Shown here piece after piece: positions 27,015 through 35,508 of a stretch of 49,735 nt of DNA. This DNA is from Candidatus Nitrosopumilus sp. (GTDB taxonomy: Archaea; Thermoproteota; Nitrososphaeria; Nitrososphaerales; Nitrosopumilaceae), in the NCBI GenBank assembly GCA_014384555.1, contig JACNFR010000031.1, positions 1-49,735 of the forward strand, read 5' to 3'. The notes beneath the pieces were generated by a model that did no database searches, was not told the origin of the DNA, and worked only from the letters and a program-made list of their open reading frames with translations. The position numbers and the translations under genes were made by a program. How positions within the stretch are numbered: position 1 is the stretch's first letter; each line of letters starts with the position of its first letter.

Positions 27015-28956
27015 TTTTAAATTCAATCTCCTTTTCCATTCTTTTTATTCTATCTCTACATTCAATTGCACGTTCAAAATCTAATTCCTCAGAATATTTT
27101 TTCATTTGTGCATCCAATTCAATTATTTCAGTAGACAAATCATGTGTTGATTTTAATTTTGAATCATCTAAAGCAACTTCTTGATCTGGAACAGATTTGA
27201 TAATTGTTTTAGGAATAATATTATGATCTTTGTTATATTGTATTTGTTTTTCTCTACGACGCTTTGTTTCACTCACAGCATTTTTCATAGATTTCGTATT
27301 GTTATCAGCATACATTATGACAGTTCCGTTTACATTTCTTGCAGCTCTACCACAGGTCTGAATCAAACTTGTAAAATTTCTCAAAAACCCTTCCTTATCA
27401 GCATCCAATATTGCAACCAAAGAGACTTCTGGGATATCCAATCCCTCCCTGAGAAGATTAATCCCCACAAGAACGTCAAATTCGCCAAGACGTAGTTGCC
27501 TAATTATCTCAGTTCGTTGCAATCCTTCAATTTCAGAATGCATGTATCTTACCCGAACTTGCTTTTTTGAAAGATATTCAGCCAAATCTTCAGCCATTCG
27601 TTTTGTGAGAGTTGTGACCAAAACACGCTCAGAATTAGCAGATCTTTTGTGTATTTCTTTAATTAAATCATCCATTTGATCCTTTGTAGGTCTGATTTCA
27701 ATTTGAGGATCAAGTAAGCCAGTAGGTCTAACGAGTTGTTCAGCAATATGAGAGGAGATGTTTTTTTCATATTCAGAAGGTGTTGCTGAAACGAAGATGG
27801 TATTTTGGATGTATTTTTCAAATTCTTCAAATTTCAATGGACGATTATCAAATGCACTTGGCAGTCTAAATCCATATGTTATCAATTCATTTTTTCTAGA
27901 ATGATCACCTTTGTACATACCATGAAGTTGTGGCAAAGTAACATGTGATTCATCAATCACCATTAGATAGTCATCACCAAAAAAATCCATCAAACAAAAT
28001 GCTTTTTCTCCAGCTTTTCTTCCATCAAAATGTCTAGAATAATTTTCAATTCCAGAACAATATCCCAACTCCTCAATCATTTCTAAATCATATTTTGTTC
28101 TCATCTCTAGTCTTTGTTTTTCTAATTCATTTAATTCAGGCAGTCTTAATTTCAATTCATCTTTAATTGAAGTTACAGCTTTTTTTCGAACATCTTTTGC
28201 AATTAGATAGTGTTTGGCAGGAAAAATTTTCATTTGCTGGATTCTCTTTTTTTCTTTAAGGGATACATGATCTAAAATAGCAATTTTTTCTATCTCATCT
28301 CCAAACATAGAAATTCTAACTAAATCTTCAGAATATGCCGGGGTAACATCAATAGTATCTCCCTTTACTCTAAAGTTTCCAGGGGCCACTTCAGTATCGT
28401 TTCTTTCATATCGAGCATCTACAAATCGTCGTATAATCTCGTTTCTTTTAATTTCATCACCAGTGTTAATTGTGATAGCTAAATCTTCCCAATCACGCGG
28501 GTTTCCAAGAGAATAGATGCAAGAAACGGTAGATATGATGATAGTGGGTTCTCCTGAAAGCAGCATTGCAGTAGCTTCCAGTCTTAATTTTTCAATTTTT
28601 TCATTAATCTGAGTATCTTTTTCAATATACGTATCAGTTTGTGGAAGATAACTTTCTGGTTGATAATAGTCATAGTATGATACAAAATATCCAACATTAT
28701 TTTTTGGAAAAAATTGTTTTAGTTCTGCATAAAGTTGTGCTGCAAGAGTTTTGTTATGGGAAATTACCAGAGTATTCTTTCCTGTCCTTGCAATTACATT
28801 TGCAATAGAGAATGTTTTGCCACTCCCAGTCACACCAAGAAGAGTTTGAATTGCTCCTTTCTTTACACCCTTAACTAAAGCATCAATTGCTTGGGGCTGA
28901 TCACCTGTAGGGGCATAATCAGATACCAATTCAAACTGAGATAGTAGTTCCAACAT
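27001..28956 (-). CDS. uvrB: UvrB, excinuclease ABC subunit B
   Basis: 651 residues from ATG 28956 (MLELLSQFELVSDYAPTGDQ); the frame opens 17 codons earlier, but this start fits the family. Helicase motifs include GVTGSGKT, the damage-sensing beta-hairpin YYDYYQPESYLPQTDTYI, DESHVTLPQ and LLREGLDIPEVSLV. A C-terminal UVR domain (about 610-650) contacts UvrC. It is first in the uvrB-uvrA-uvrC transcript. This set is bacterial in origin and found only in mesophilic or moderately thermophilic archaea (established). Confidence 0.98.
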   Translation of the reverse strand: MLELLSQFELVSDYAPTGDQPQAIDALVKGVKKGAIQTLLGVTGSGKTFSIANVIARTGKNTLVISHNKTLAAQLYAELKQFFPKNNVGYFVSYYDYYQPESYLPQTDTYIEKDTQINEKIEKLRLEATAMLLSGEPTIIISTVSCIYSLGNPRDWEDLAITINTGDEIKRNEIIRRFVDARYERNDTEVAPGNFRVKGDTIDVTPAYSEDLVRISMFGDEIEKIAILDHVSLKEKKRIQQMKIFPAKHYLIAKDVRKKAVTSIKDELKLRLPELNELEKQRLEMRTKYDLEMIEELGYCSGIENYSRHFDGRKAGEKAFCLMDFFGDDYLMVIDESHVTLPQLHGMYKGDHSRKNELITYGFRLPSAFDNRPLKFEEFEKYIQNTIFVSATPSEYEKNISSHIAEQLVRPTGLLDPQIEIRPTKDQMDDLIKEIHKRSANSERVLVTTLTKRMAEDLAEYLSKKQVRVRYMHSEIEGLQRTEIIRQLRLGEFDVLVGINLLREGLDIPEVSLVAILDADKEGFLRNFTSLIQTCGRAARNVNGTVIMYADNNTKSMKNAVSETKRRREKQIQYNKDHNIIPKTIIKSVPDQEVALDDSKLKSTHDLSTEIIELDAQMKKYSEELDFERAIECRDRIKRMEKEIEFKNGRK

Positions 28957-29157
28957 ATACAATCCCCAAAAACTGAACTTATAGCTAACGTTTGTAGAGT
29001 GAAACACTCAGGTAAACAGAAAACAGTTCAGAGTAAAATATAGTATAAATTTATGACATATGAAAGAGTAAACTTTCAAGGATTTGTAGTAATTTCTGAA
29101 GGATAGAAAGCACATTAAATGAAATGATTTAACTAACGGTTTTCGTAATCAAACCAT

Positions 29158-29727
29158 TTGACAACCATCTATGATGATAAAATATTCAATCTAACTACCA
29201 ACTGGAGAGCTACAAATGAAATTGTCAAAAAAGTGGGCGGCGACAAATCAGCCATAATTCAGGCATTAAAGAGGCTAGCAGAGATGGATTATCTTGAAAC
29301 TAAACCCAATACAAATAAAATTCTCTACAAAAAAAAGGATACGATTCAAAGTGAATTTAATTTTTTACAAATGATGACAGTTTTTGAAGCCAATCAAAAA
29401 ATGGAGCTAAACATCATAAAACAAATTCCCACAATTATGATGGATGATGGAGTACGCTTTAGGAAAAAAGGATTAGAATTACTAGAACATATTCAAGAAG
29501 AAGTTAACAGGGCTTACATGGTCATCATAAGATTAGAACATCAACAAAAATTGGAAATCATACCTTACAAAATAGCAAAAGAAAGAAAAGAAAAACTAGA
29601 GAGATATATTGAAAAAATCATGACTGCAATTTTAAACCAATCTCAAGAGACAAAAACTAAAACAGCAATACAAGAATACTTTCAAAATCACACTATGAAA
29701 TTAAAATTTAAAACAATAAAGACATAA
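29158..29727 (+). CDS. Putative winged-helix regulator with helical C-terminus
   Basis: 189 residues starting at TTG 29158. NEIVKKVGGDKSAIIQALKRLAEMDYLETKPNTNKILYKKKD looks like a winged helix with its wing (about 20-62). The remainder is helical and Lys/Glu-rich. It resembles the proteins at 13030 and 30878 in layout. A TATA-like run lies about 105-120 bases upstream, so the transcript could have a long leader. Target unknown. Confidence 0.65.
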   Translation: MTTIYDDKIFNLTTNWRATNEIVKKVGGDKSAIIQALKRLAEMDYLETKPNTNKILYKKKDTIQSEFNFLQMMTVFEANQKMELNIIKQIPTIMMDDGVRFRKKGLELLEHIQEEVNRAYMVIIRLEHQQKLEIIPYKIAKERKEKLERYIEKIMTAILNQSQETKTKTAIQEYFQNHTMKLKFKTIKT

Positions 29728-29734
29728 GATAAAA

Positions 29735-30367
29735 TCACCATACAGGCTCATCAATCATTTTCAAACCTGAATCAGTTACCTCAAAACCCATAATTTTCAA
29801 AGTTTTCAGGGCAGAATGGGAATTTTTCTTTAGAATTTTTTGAGCTAGATTCAGTCTATCATCAGACCTCATATGCTGACCAATTTTGTATTTCCCATGA
29901 AGTGTTTTAGGAGTTACTTTGATTACACTAACAGCATCCAAAACTCTCATATCAGATTGGATTGGATCATACTGTCCTTCAGGCTGATACTTTTCCATCA
30001 ATCCATTTAGTGCAAGTGTTTTTTCTTCTCTATCAGATACAAAAGAGGCTATTCCTTTGATTACAATGCTGATGTATAGCGTATCAGCTAAAGATGCATT
30101 GTGTGGATCTTCAAAGTAAGAAGGTAAAAATTCTAGTTCTCTGTCAGCTTCAAATCCTACTTTGTTGTCTCTAGAAATATTATCTAATTTTTCACCCTTT
30201 ACATGAGAATGCATGTAGACTACATCATTACGAAATACAAAATTCATGGGAATTATCTGAGGAAACCCATTTGCATCAATGCTAGCAACACGTCCGACAT
30301 GTTCATCATTCAAAAATTCTTTAATTTTCTCATATGAACGGATTTGGAGAATTCCAGTTAGTTGCAT
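29735..30367 (-). CDS. Pyridoxamine-phosphate-oxidase-like FMN-binding protein
   Basis: 210 residues. A split-barrel PPOX domain (about 10-165) has LNDEHVGRVASIDANGFPQIIPMNFVFRNDVVYMHSH and GEKLDNISRDNKVGFEAD, and a TLYISIVIKGIASFV strand. A C-terminal extension of about 45 helical residues follows. Related NimA/HugZ-like proteins bind flavin or heme; the role here is unknown. Start ATG 30367. Confidence 0.85.
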   Translation of the reverse strand: MQLTGILQIRSYEKIKEFLNDEHVGRVASIDANGFPQIIPMNFVFRNDVVYMHSHVKGEKLDNISRDNKVGFEADRELEFLPSYFEDPHNASLADTLYISIVIKGIASFVSDREEKTLALNGLMEKYQPEGQYDPIQSDMRVLDAVSVIKVTPKTLHGKYKIGQHMRSDDRLNLAQKILKKNSHSALKTLKIMGFEVTDSGLKMIDEPVW

Positions 30368-30443
30368 AAAATAATTTAATTAAATAATATTATAAATCCA
30401 GAGTATCGAAATTCCTAAAATAGAAGATGAATTAAAAAGTATC

Positions 30444-30668
30444 ATGGATGATCCTTATCTGAATGAATTAAGAGCAGACTTTCAAGGGTATTCAGATCAA
30501 TTAAAAAAATTAAAAACAAAATTACTAAAAACAAATTCTCCAGAATTACAAGCAAAAATAATCAAACAAATTGATTCAATAGCAAACAAGATGGAAAATA
30601 ACCAAAAGCAGTCAGTAAAGGTGACAAAATCTAGAATCAAGGAAAGAAAAGCAAAATCAAAAAGATAG
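30444..30668 (+). CDS. Small basic coiled-coil protein
   Basis: 74 residues, helical, with heptad-like Leu/Lys pattern and a strongly basic end (SRIKERKAKSKR). ATG 30444 follows an AT-rich leader. Possibly nucleic-acid-binding; no domain recognised. Confidence 0.55.
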   Translation: MDDPYLNELRADFQGYSDQLKKLKTKLLKTNSPELQAKIIKQIDSIANKMENNQKQSVKVTKSRIKERKAKSKR

Positions 30669-30670
30669 AG

Positions 30671-30763
30671 TTATTCTTCTTCATCTAATTCTTTGGCCAT
30701 TGCCTTGATTTCTAAAATTCTACATTCTAATTCAGTACATTCAGTTTTGAATTCCGTACTCAT
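30671..30763 (-). CDS. Possible microprotein, acidic
   Basis: 30 residues from ATG 30763 to TAA 30671, helical, with two Cys (ECTELEC) and an acidic end. It sits in the gap between two small genes. Coding status is uncertain. Confidence 0.35.
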   Translation of the reverse strand: MSTEFKTECTELECRILEIKAMAKELDEEE

Positions 30764-30877
30764 AGAATACAATTACAGAAATAATCAAAAGCAAACAACA
30801 TTCTAAAACTTGACTTTTTTCATCCAAATTCTTCATTAATGTAAATTGCTAAATTTAGGATAATTTAGAAGAAGAAA

Positions 30878-31288
30878 ATGAGCGAAATAGATGAAGAATG
30901 GGAAGAGGCCACCAAGAAAACATTAGATCTTCTAGAAGAATGGGGTTCAGATTCAAGATTCATCTGGTTTAGAGAACTGCATAGAATTACTGATATCGAT
31001 AAAGGATTACTACGAAATATTCTCAATGAACTGAAAAAAACAAAAGAAGTCAAAGAGATGCACGGTACTAACAATAGGATATTTTTTTGTCTAAAAAAAT
31101 ATTACATCAAATGCAGAGATGTTGAATTTAGATTCAAAGGTAAAGAAATAATGTTAAGGGATGGAAGTAAAACAAAGATCATTCAAGGCTCCACAAATGC
31201 AACTGAGCGAACTAGGAAGAGATTAGAGAAACAGAGAAACAAACGCAAAGCAAAATCAAAAAATAAAGAAAAGGCCAGCAGACATTAA
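30878..31288 (+). CDS. Small protein with winged-helix-like N-terminus and basic tail
   Basis: 136 residues. FRELHRITDIDKGLLRNILNELKKTKEVKEMHGTNNRIFFCLKKYY (about 30-75) reads as a recognition helix and wing. The end is extremely Lys/Arg-rich (about 105-136). A DNA-binding chromatin or regulatory protein is plausible. Start ATG 30878. It is convergent with the acidic ORF ending at 31290. Confidence 0.65.
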   Translation: MSEIDEEWEEATKKTLDLLEEWGSDSRFIWFRELHRITDIDKGLLRNILNELKKTKEVKEMHGTNNRIFFCLKKYYIKCRDVEFRFKGKEIMLRDGSKTKIIQGSTNATERTRKRLEKQRNKRKAKSKNKEKASRH

Positions 31289-31289
31289 A

Positions 31290-31520
31290 TTATAAGGAAT
31301 CTTCAGCTTGACGTCTTGCAAAATTAGATTCTGCACGTTTTAGTTTTGAAGATTCTGCAACATCTTCAGTCATATCATATAGATTGTGTAACTCCAAATC
31401 AGGAGTCAATTCATCTTCCTTTTCATCATCCAAATCATATTCAAGATTTGCCAAGATTTCCACATTTTCTTCTAAAATATCAAGGCATTTTTTTACTGAT
31501 TCAGGAATGTCTTCATCCAT
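31290..31520 (-). CDS. Small acidic helical protein
   Basis: 76 residues, high in Asp/Glu and Leu, with no Trp and one Cys. Convergent with the basic protein, ending one base from it. No domain recognised; Met 1 at ATG 31520. Confidence 0.6.
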   Translation of the reverse strand: MDEDIPESVKKCLDILEENVEILANLEYDLDDEKEDELTPDLELHNLYDMTEDVAESSKLKRAESNFARRQAEDSL

Positions 31521-31579
31521 GATATTATGTAATAGATAGTAAACTAAATGATTTACTGTATGTAAGAGAAAAGAACGTC

Positions 31580-32698
31580 TTATTGTCTAGCCTTGGCCTT
31601 GGCTTTTTCACGTAATACAGGCATCACATGACTTGCAAATTTGTCAATGGAACCAAAGTAGTTCTTACCCCAGAATCTAATTACAAAGTGATTAACACCA
31701 GCATCCATGAATCTCTCAAATACAGGAATCATATCTTCAGGAGTACCAACTGCAGTAGATGAACGTGCAACGTCATTAGGAATTTTAGTTGCAGCCTCTC
31801 GCATCTTTACAATCCAACTTTGATCAGACATGGAATATTCTGTAAAGTATTTCACGAAATCAAATCCTTCAATTTCTTTTAATCCGTGAACTCTCAAAAT
31901 TTCAGGCTTGAATAAACTAACTTTCACTGCTTCTTTCATTTTAGCCCAAGATGCTTCTGCATCTTCTGAAAAGTAGACATCAATATCTAAAGCCATTTGG
32001 AAATTATCTTTTTCTTCTTGTGTTCTGTTATTAGCATCCATAGAGACCTCGATTTGTTTTTTATGATCTTCAAACAATTCAGGAGTATAACCAATTGGTA
32101 GCCATCCATCACCGAGTTTTCCAGTTAATGCAAGTGTACGTTTACCACCAGAGGCCATATAGGTTGGTGGACGTGGTTTTCTAATTGGAGGAGCTTGTAA
32201 ACATGCGCCTTCAAGTTGATAATATTTTCCTGCATAATCTACAGTGTTGTCAGGGGTTGATTGGTATAATTTATGAATAGTTTCAATTTGTTCTTCCCAC
32301 TTAGAAACTGGTTTCTCAAATGGAATGCAAAATTCTTTAAGATTTTGTGCTTCACCTGCTCCAATTCCCAAAATTGCTCTACCTTTTGAAACTCTATCAA
32401 GAGTAATAGCTGCTAGCGCAATGTTAGAAGGATGTCTTCTAATGGCATCAGTTACACAAGTTCCTAGTTCAACATTACTTGTCACAGCTGCAATTGCAGA
32501 TAACATTACCCAAGGATCAAGGACAGTTGCATTTTTCCATTGGGGGACATTTGTGTGGTCCATATAGAAAATAGAATCATAACCAGTTTTATCAGCAAGT
32601 ATACATGCTGTCAATATCTGGTCTTCAGTATAACCAGCTCTTGCTACGTTTAGTCCATTCTGAATACCGAATTTGAGCTGTTTTGATGCCAAGTACAA
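31580..32698 (-). CDS. F420-type luciferase-like (LLM) oxidoreductase, methylene-H4MPT-reductase-like
   Basis: 372 residues. It has the LLM barrel: FGIQNG near the start, YDSIFYMDHT, LDPWVMLSAIAAVTSNVELGTCVTDAIRRHP and AILGIGAGEAQN, with a DGWLPIGYTPE stretch. These match the F420-dependent group that includes Mer. Substrate is not proved. The start is TTG 32698, or TTG 32692; no ATG lies in the N-terminal region. It follows the semialdehyde reductase by 93 bp, with a 7-bp hairpin between them. Confidence 0.85.
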   Translation of the reverse strand: MYLASKQLKFGIQNGLNVARAGYTEDQILTACILADKTGYDSIFYMDHTNVPQWKNATVLDPWVMLSAIAAVTSNVELGTCVTDAIRRHPSNIALAAITLDRVSKGRAILGIGAGEAQNLKEFCIPFEKPVSKWEEQIETIHKLYQSTPDNTVDYAGKYYQLEGACLQAPPIRKPRPPTYMASGGKRTLALTGKLGDGWLPIGYTPELFEDHKKQIEVSMDANNRTQEEKDNFQMALDIDVYFSEDAEASWAKMKEAVKVSLFKPEILRVHGLKEIEGFDFVKYFTEYSMSDQSWIVKMREAATKIPNDVARSSTAVGTPEDMIPVFERFMDAGVNHFVIRFWGKNYFGSIDKFASHVMPVLREKAKAKARQ

Positions 32699-32731
32699 TT
32701 ATCTTAGAGTATTAGAATAAAAGGTTTCACC

Positions 32732-32752
32732 AAGCTGCCAATTTCGCAGCTT
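32732..32752 (-). other. Perfect 7-bp stem hairpin between two genes
   Basis: AAGCTGC, a 7-base loop, then GCAGCTT. On the minus strand it lies downstream of the semialdehyde reductase gene, after T-rich runs (32765-32790), and 34 bp before the LLM gene start. It could be a terminator part, an mRNA-processing site or a leader structure. Confidence 0.6.
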
Positions 32753-32764
32753 CTCAATAAAATA

Positions 32765-32790
32765 TAAAAAAAGTAAAAAATGTTGAATTT
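32765..32790 (-). terminator. T-rich terminator after the semialdehyde reductase gene
   Basis: Read on the minus strand, two T-runs of six and seven separated by AC follow the gene within about 20 bases. T-runs are the usual archaeal termination signal. Confidence 0.45.
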
Positions 32791-32791
32791 T

Positions 32792-33736
32792 TTACAAATT
32801 ACCTGCATTGATATCTTCAAGACATTTTACAACATCGTTTTTAGATATTGGAATTGGGTTTGGATCCAAATGTCCTTTATCTGTCATTACGGTGTCTGCT
32901 GCTTCTGAAATATCTGCTTTGAGTTCTAGTTTGTCAAAGCCGAGTTTATCCATAGCCTCCTTGAATCTATCATAGAAGATTGATTTGTTATGCTTGTGTG
33001 CAACGGTAGTACAAGAGGATAACGAATATCCGTGGGGTACACCTTCATTTGAGAACACATAGGACAATGCATGTCCTAAAGTGGTTGAACAATTACCAAA
33101 GCCCATTCCAGACAACATTGATCCGTAAGGATAGTTTTCTGGTTTGTCATTCATAATTGCATCATACAGAATATCAAATGCTTGTTTGCATAAAGTTCTG
33201 GTCAAGTCATTACCTAGTTTGCTATCATAGCCTTCGGTTGCTTGAGCACATGCATCACAGACAGAATTTTTTAGAACTTGTTCTGGAGTGCCATCCATAA
33301 AGTATGAATCCACTACAGCCATGTCAGCTAAAAATTTGTCTTCACGTAACAATTTCTTTTTACCATCAAATTTCAGAACACAATAAGTTGTCATTTCAGC
33401 TCCAGTTCCAAATGTTGTTGGAATTAAGATTTTTTCTTTTTTCATCTCAGGTGCAGCATATTTTACTACATCCATCGAACTTCCACCACCAAGTCCAATT
33501 AGACAGGATGGATCTTTGTCTTTGAATTGTGAAATAACAGTATTGACATCTTCAATTGATGGCTCAGGTTTTACTTGGTCATACAACATGTAATCCTGTA
33601 TACCCATTCTTGCCAACCATTTGTCAGATAGTGCTGGCGGAACGGTTGTGACAACTAGGGCATTTTTTGGATACTCTGTTTCACCAAGTGCATTTTCTCC
33701 AAAGTTGATAACTTTTGGAATGCGTACTGTTTGCAT
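32792..33736 (-). CDS. Iron-containing alcohol dehydrogenase, probable succinic/malonic semialdehyde reductase
   Basis: 314 residues, group III ADH fold without the longest C-terminal domain. GLGGGSSMDVVKYAA binds the cofactor; FGTGAEMTTYCV, EGYDSKLGNDLTRTL and GHALSYVFSNEGVPHGYS carry metal-ligand positions. An iron-type dehydrogenase of this kind was reported to reduce succinic (and malonic) semialdehyde in Nitrosopumilus, a step of the 3HP/4HB carbon-fixation cycle (from memory of that work). Start ATG 33736. It is divergent from glycerate kinase, with a 43-bp gap. Confidence 0.85.
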   Translation of the reverse strand: MQTVRIPKVINFGENALGETEYPKNALVVTTVPPALSDKWLARMGIQDYMLYDQVKPEPSIEDVNTVISQFKDKDPSCLIGLGGGSSMDVVKYAAPEMKKEKILIPTTFGTGAEMTTYCVLKFDGKKKLLREDKFLADMAVVDSYFMDGTPEQVLKNSVCDACAQATEGYDSKLGNDLTRTLCKQAFDILYDAIMNDKPENYPYGSMLSGMGFGNCSTTLGHALSYVFSNEGVPHGYSLSSCTTVAHKHNKSIFYDRFKEAMDKLGFDKLELKADISEAADTVMTDKGHLDPNPIPISKNDVVKCLEDINAGNL

Positions 33737-33779
33737 AAATCAAAGACATCATTGATTATTATTATATCTTGCATTATCT

Positions 33780-35066
33780 ATGGACATCATGATAATTCAA
33801 AATTTTGATGACCTGGCAACTACAGACAAGAAAAAAGATTGTTTGGAAATTTTAGAGGCAGGACTTCAAGCAGCAAACCCAGAAAATATAATCAAAAAAT
33901 TTGTCACCCCTAATGAAATCAAAATTAATGGTAAATCATTCAATTTAGAGAAATATTCAAACATCTATTCAGTAGCTTTTGGAAAGGCAGGAGACACCAT
34001 GACCAGGGCATTAAATGCAATAATTCCATTAAAAAGTGGGGTCATAGTCATTCCTAAAGGCTCAAAATCAGTAATCAAAGGTAAAAAATTCCAGATTTTC
34101 AATTCCAGACACCCAAGACCAGATACCACAAGTGTGAAGGCAGCAAAGGAAGTCATGAAATTCGTTCAAAACAAACGAAGCGACGAGTTGATAATTTTTC
34201 TAGTTTCAGGAGGAGGCTCATCATTGCTGGCAATGCCGGACGACATTACATTAGATGACAAAGTGCATGTCACAGATACTCTGCTAAAATCAGGAGCCAG
34301 TATACAAGAATTCAATTGTATAAGAAAACACCTATCTAAAATCAAGGGAGGTAAACTTGTGGAGAATATGAAATGCAATGGTATCGGGTTAGTAATGTCA
34401 GATGTTGAAGGAGATGATCTATCATCTATTGCATCAGGTACAACATACATGGATGATACAACATATGCAGATGCATTAGAAATCATCAAAAAATACAAAA
34501 TAGGATGGAAAATACCCAATGAAGTTTTTACACTTTTAAAAAATAGAATGAATGAAAAAGAACTAGAGACTCCAAAAAAAGCTAAAATTGAAAATTATGT
34601 GATAGCAAACAATGGTGATTGCCTAAATGAAATGAAATCTAAAGCAGAAGAAATGGGCTATACAGTTAATGTGATCAATATTTTCGGAGACATTAAAGAA
34701 GTAGTAACAAAAATTCTTGAAAAAATTTCAGAGAACGATAAAACATGCATTATTTTTGGTGGAGAGCCAACAGTCAAAGTTATAGGAAAAGGGATGGGAG
34801 GAAGAAATCAAGAATTAGTTTTAAGACTATTAAAAAATACACAGAAATTAAAAAAAATGGTCATTTCATCTGCAGGGACTGATGGAATAGATGGTAATTC
34901 AATTTTTGCAGGAGCAATTACAGAAAATGTAAAAGTTGATTTGGATATAATGAAAGGATTTCTCAAAAATAATGATTCAGGAAGATTTTTTCAAAAACAA
35001 AAAGGAAATATCAAAACAAGCCCAACTCACACAAATCTAATGGATATAGGCGTGATTTTAAGATAA
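33780..35066 (+). CDS. Glycerate 2-kinase (MOFRL family)
   Basis: 428 residues. Conserved patches are AFGKAGDTMTRAL, IFNSRHPRPDTTSVKAA, the nucleotide stretch FLVSGGGSSLLAMP, LLKSGASIQEFNCIRKHLSKIKGGKL, and the C-terminal MOFRL module GGEPTVKVIGKGMGGRNQELVL...SAGTDGIDGNS. It phosphorylates D-glycerate to 2-phosphoglycerate, joining glyoxylate/serine metabolism to the lower glycolytic pathway. Start ATG 33780, or ATG 33789. Single gene. Confidence 0.95.
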   Translation: MDIMIIQNFDDLATTDKKKDCLEILEAGLQAANPENIIKKFVTPNEIKINGKSFNLEKYSNIYSVAFGKAGDTMTRALNAIIPLKSGVIVIPKGSKSVIKGKKFQIFNSRHPRPDTTSVKAAKEVMKFVQNKRSDELIIFLVSGGGSSLLAMPDDITLDDKVHVTDTLLKSGASIQEFNCIRKHLSKIKGGKLVENMKCNGIGLVMSDVEGDDLSSIASGTTYMDDTTYADALEIIKKYKIGWKIPNEVFTLLKNRMNEKELETPKKAKIENYVIANNGDCLNEMKSKAEEMGYTVNVINIFGDIKEVVTKILEKISENDKTCIIFGGEPTVKVIGKGMGGRNQELVLRLLKNTQKLKKMVISSAGTDGIDGNSIFAGAITENVKVDLDIMKGFLKNNDSGRFFQKQKGNIKTSPTHTNLMDIGVILR

Positions 35067-35173
35067 ATTTTCAAAAAATTACTTGTAAAAATATCAATTT
35101 TTTTAAATTTAATTAAACATATGATTATTCACAAAGGAGAGCCCTTCAAATATCATAATTGTCTAATTAAGAC

Positions 35174-35278
35174 ATGGTAAAAAATAACCACGGATTTTGC
35201 AATGACATTTCCTGCAAATGTGACTGTCATGAGGGATCAAGTTTTAGAAGAGGTAATAGGAAGAGACAGTATTGCTAG
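35174..35278 (+). CDS. Cys/His-rich microprotein
   Basis: 34 residues from ATG 35174 to TAG 35276-35278. It shows CNDISCKCDCHEG (a C-x4-C-x-C-x-C-H cluster) and a basic tail ending QYC. Its end overlaps the first codons of one possible start (TTG 35272) of the next Cys-rich gene. A zinc-binding microprotein is plausible. Confidence 0.45.
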   Translation: MVKNNHGFCNDISCKCDCHEGSSFRRGNRKRQYC

Positions 35279-35298
35279 AAAAACAATTCAATCCAGAT

Positions 35299-35508
35299 AT
35301 GTTGTATAATAGAGTAGTTCATTTCTATATCGATAAAAAAGGATATTCAAAAGACAAAGCAAATGAAATTGCTCAGACAGTAGTACAGAAAGAAGCTCTA
35401 CGAAGAATTTGTAAAAATGAAAAATGTAAGCACTTTTCACATGATCATATCAGAAATGCAGAAACATGTCTAGTAAATAATTGTGGATGTAATGAATTTA
35501 CGAAGTAA
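35299..35508 (+). CDS. Small protein with C-terminal Cys/His cluster
   Basis: 69 residues from ATG 35299 (MLYNRVVHFYIDKKGYSKDKA...); the frame opens at TTG 35272. A helical first half is followed by CKNEKCKHFSHDHIRN and CLVNNCGC, likely zinc ligands. Codon use fits the region. Function unknown; it follows the microprotein at 35174 directly. Confidence 0.7.
   Translation: MLYNRVVHFYIDKKGYSKDKANEIAQTVVQKEALRRICKNEKCKHFSHDHIRNAETCLVNNCGCNEFTK

Noticed and set aside
34166-34519. 117-residue minus ORF
   Set aside because: Antisense to the glycerate kinase, whose motifs are complete.
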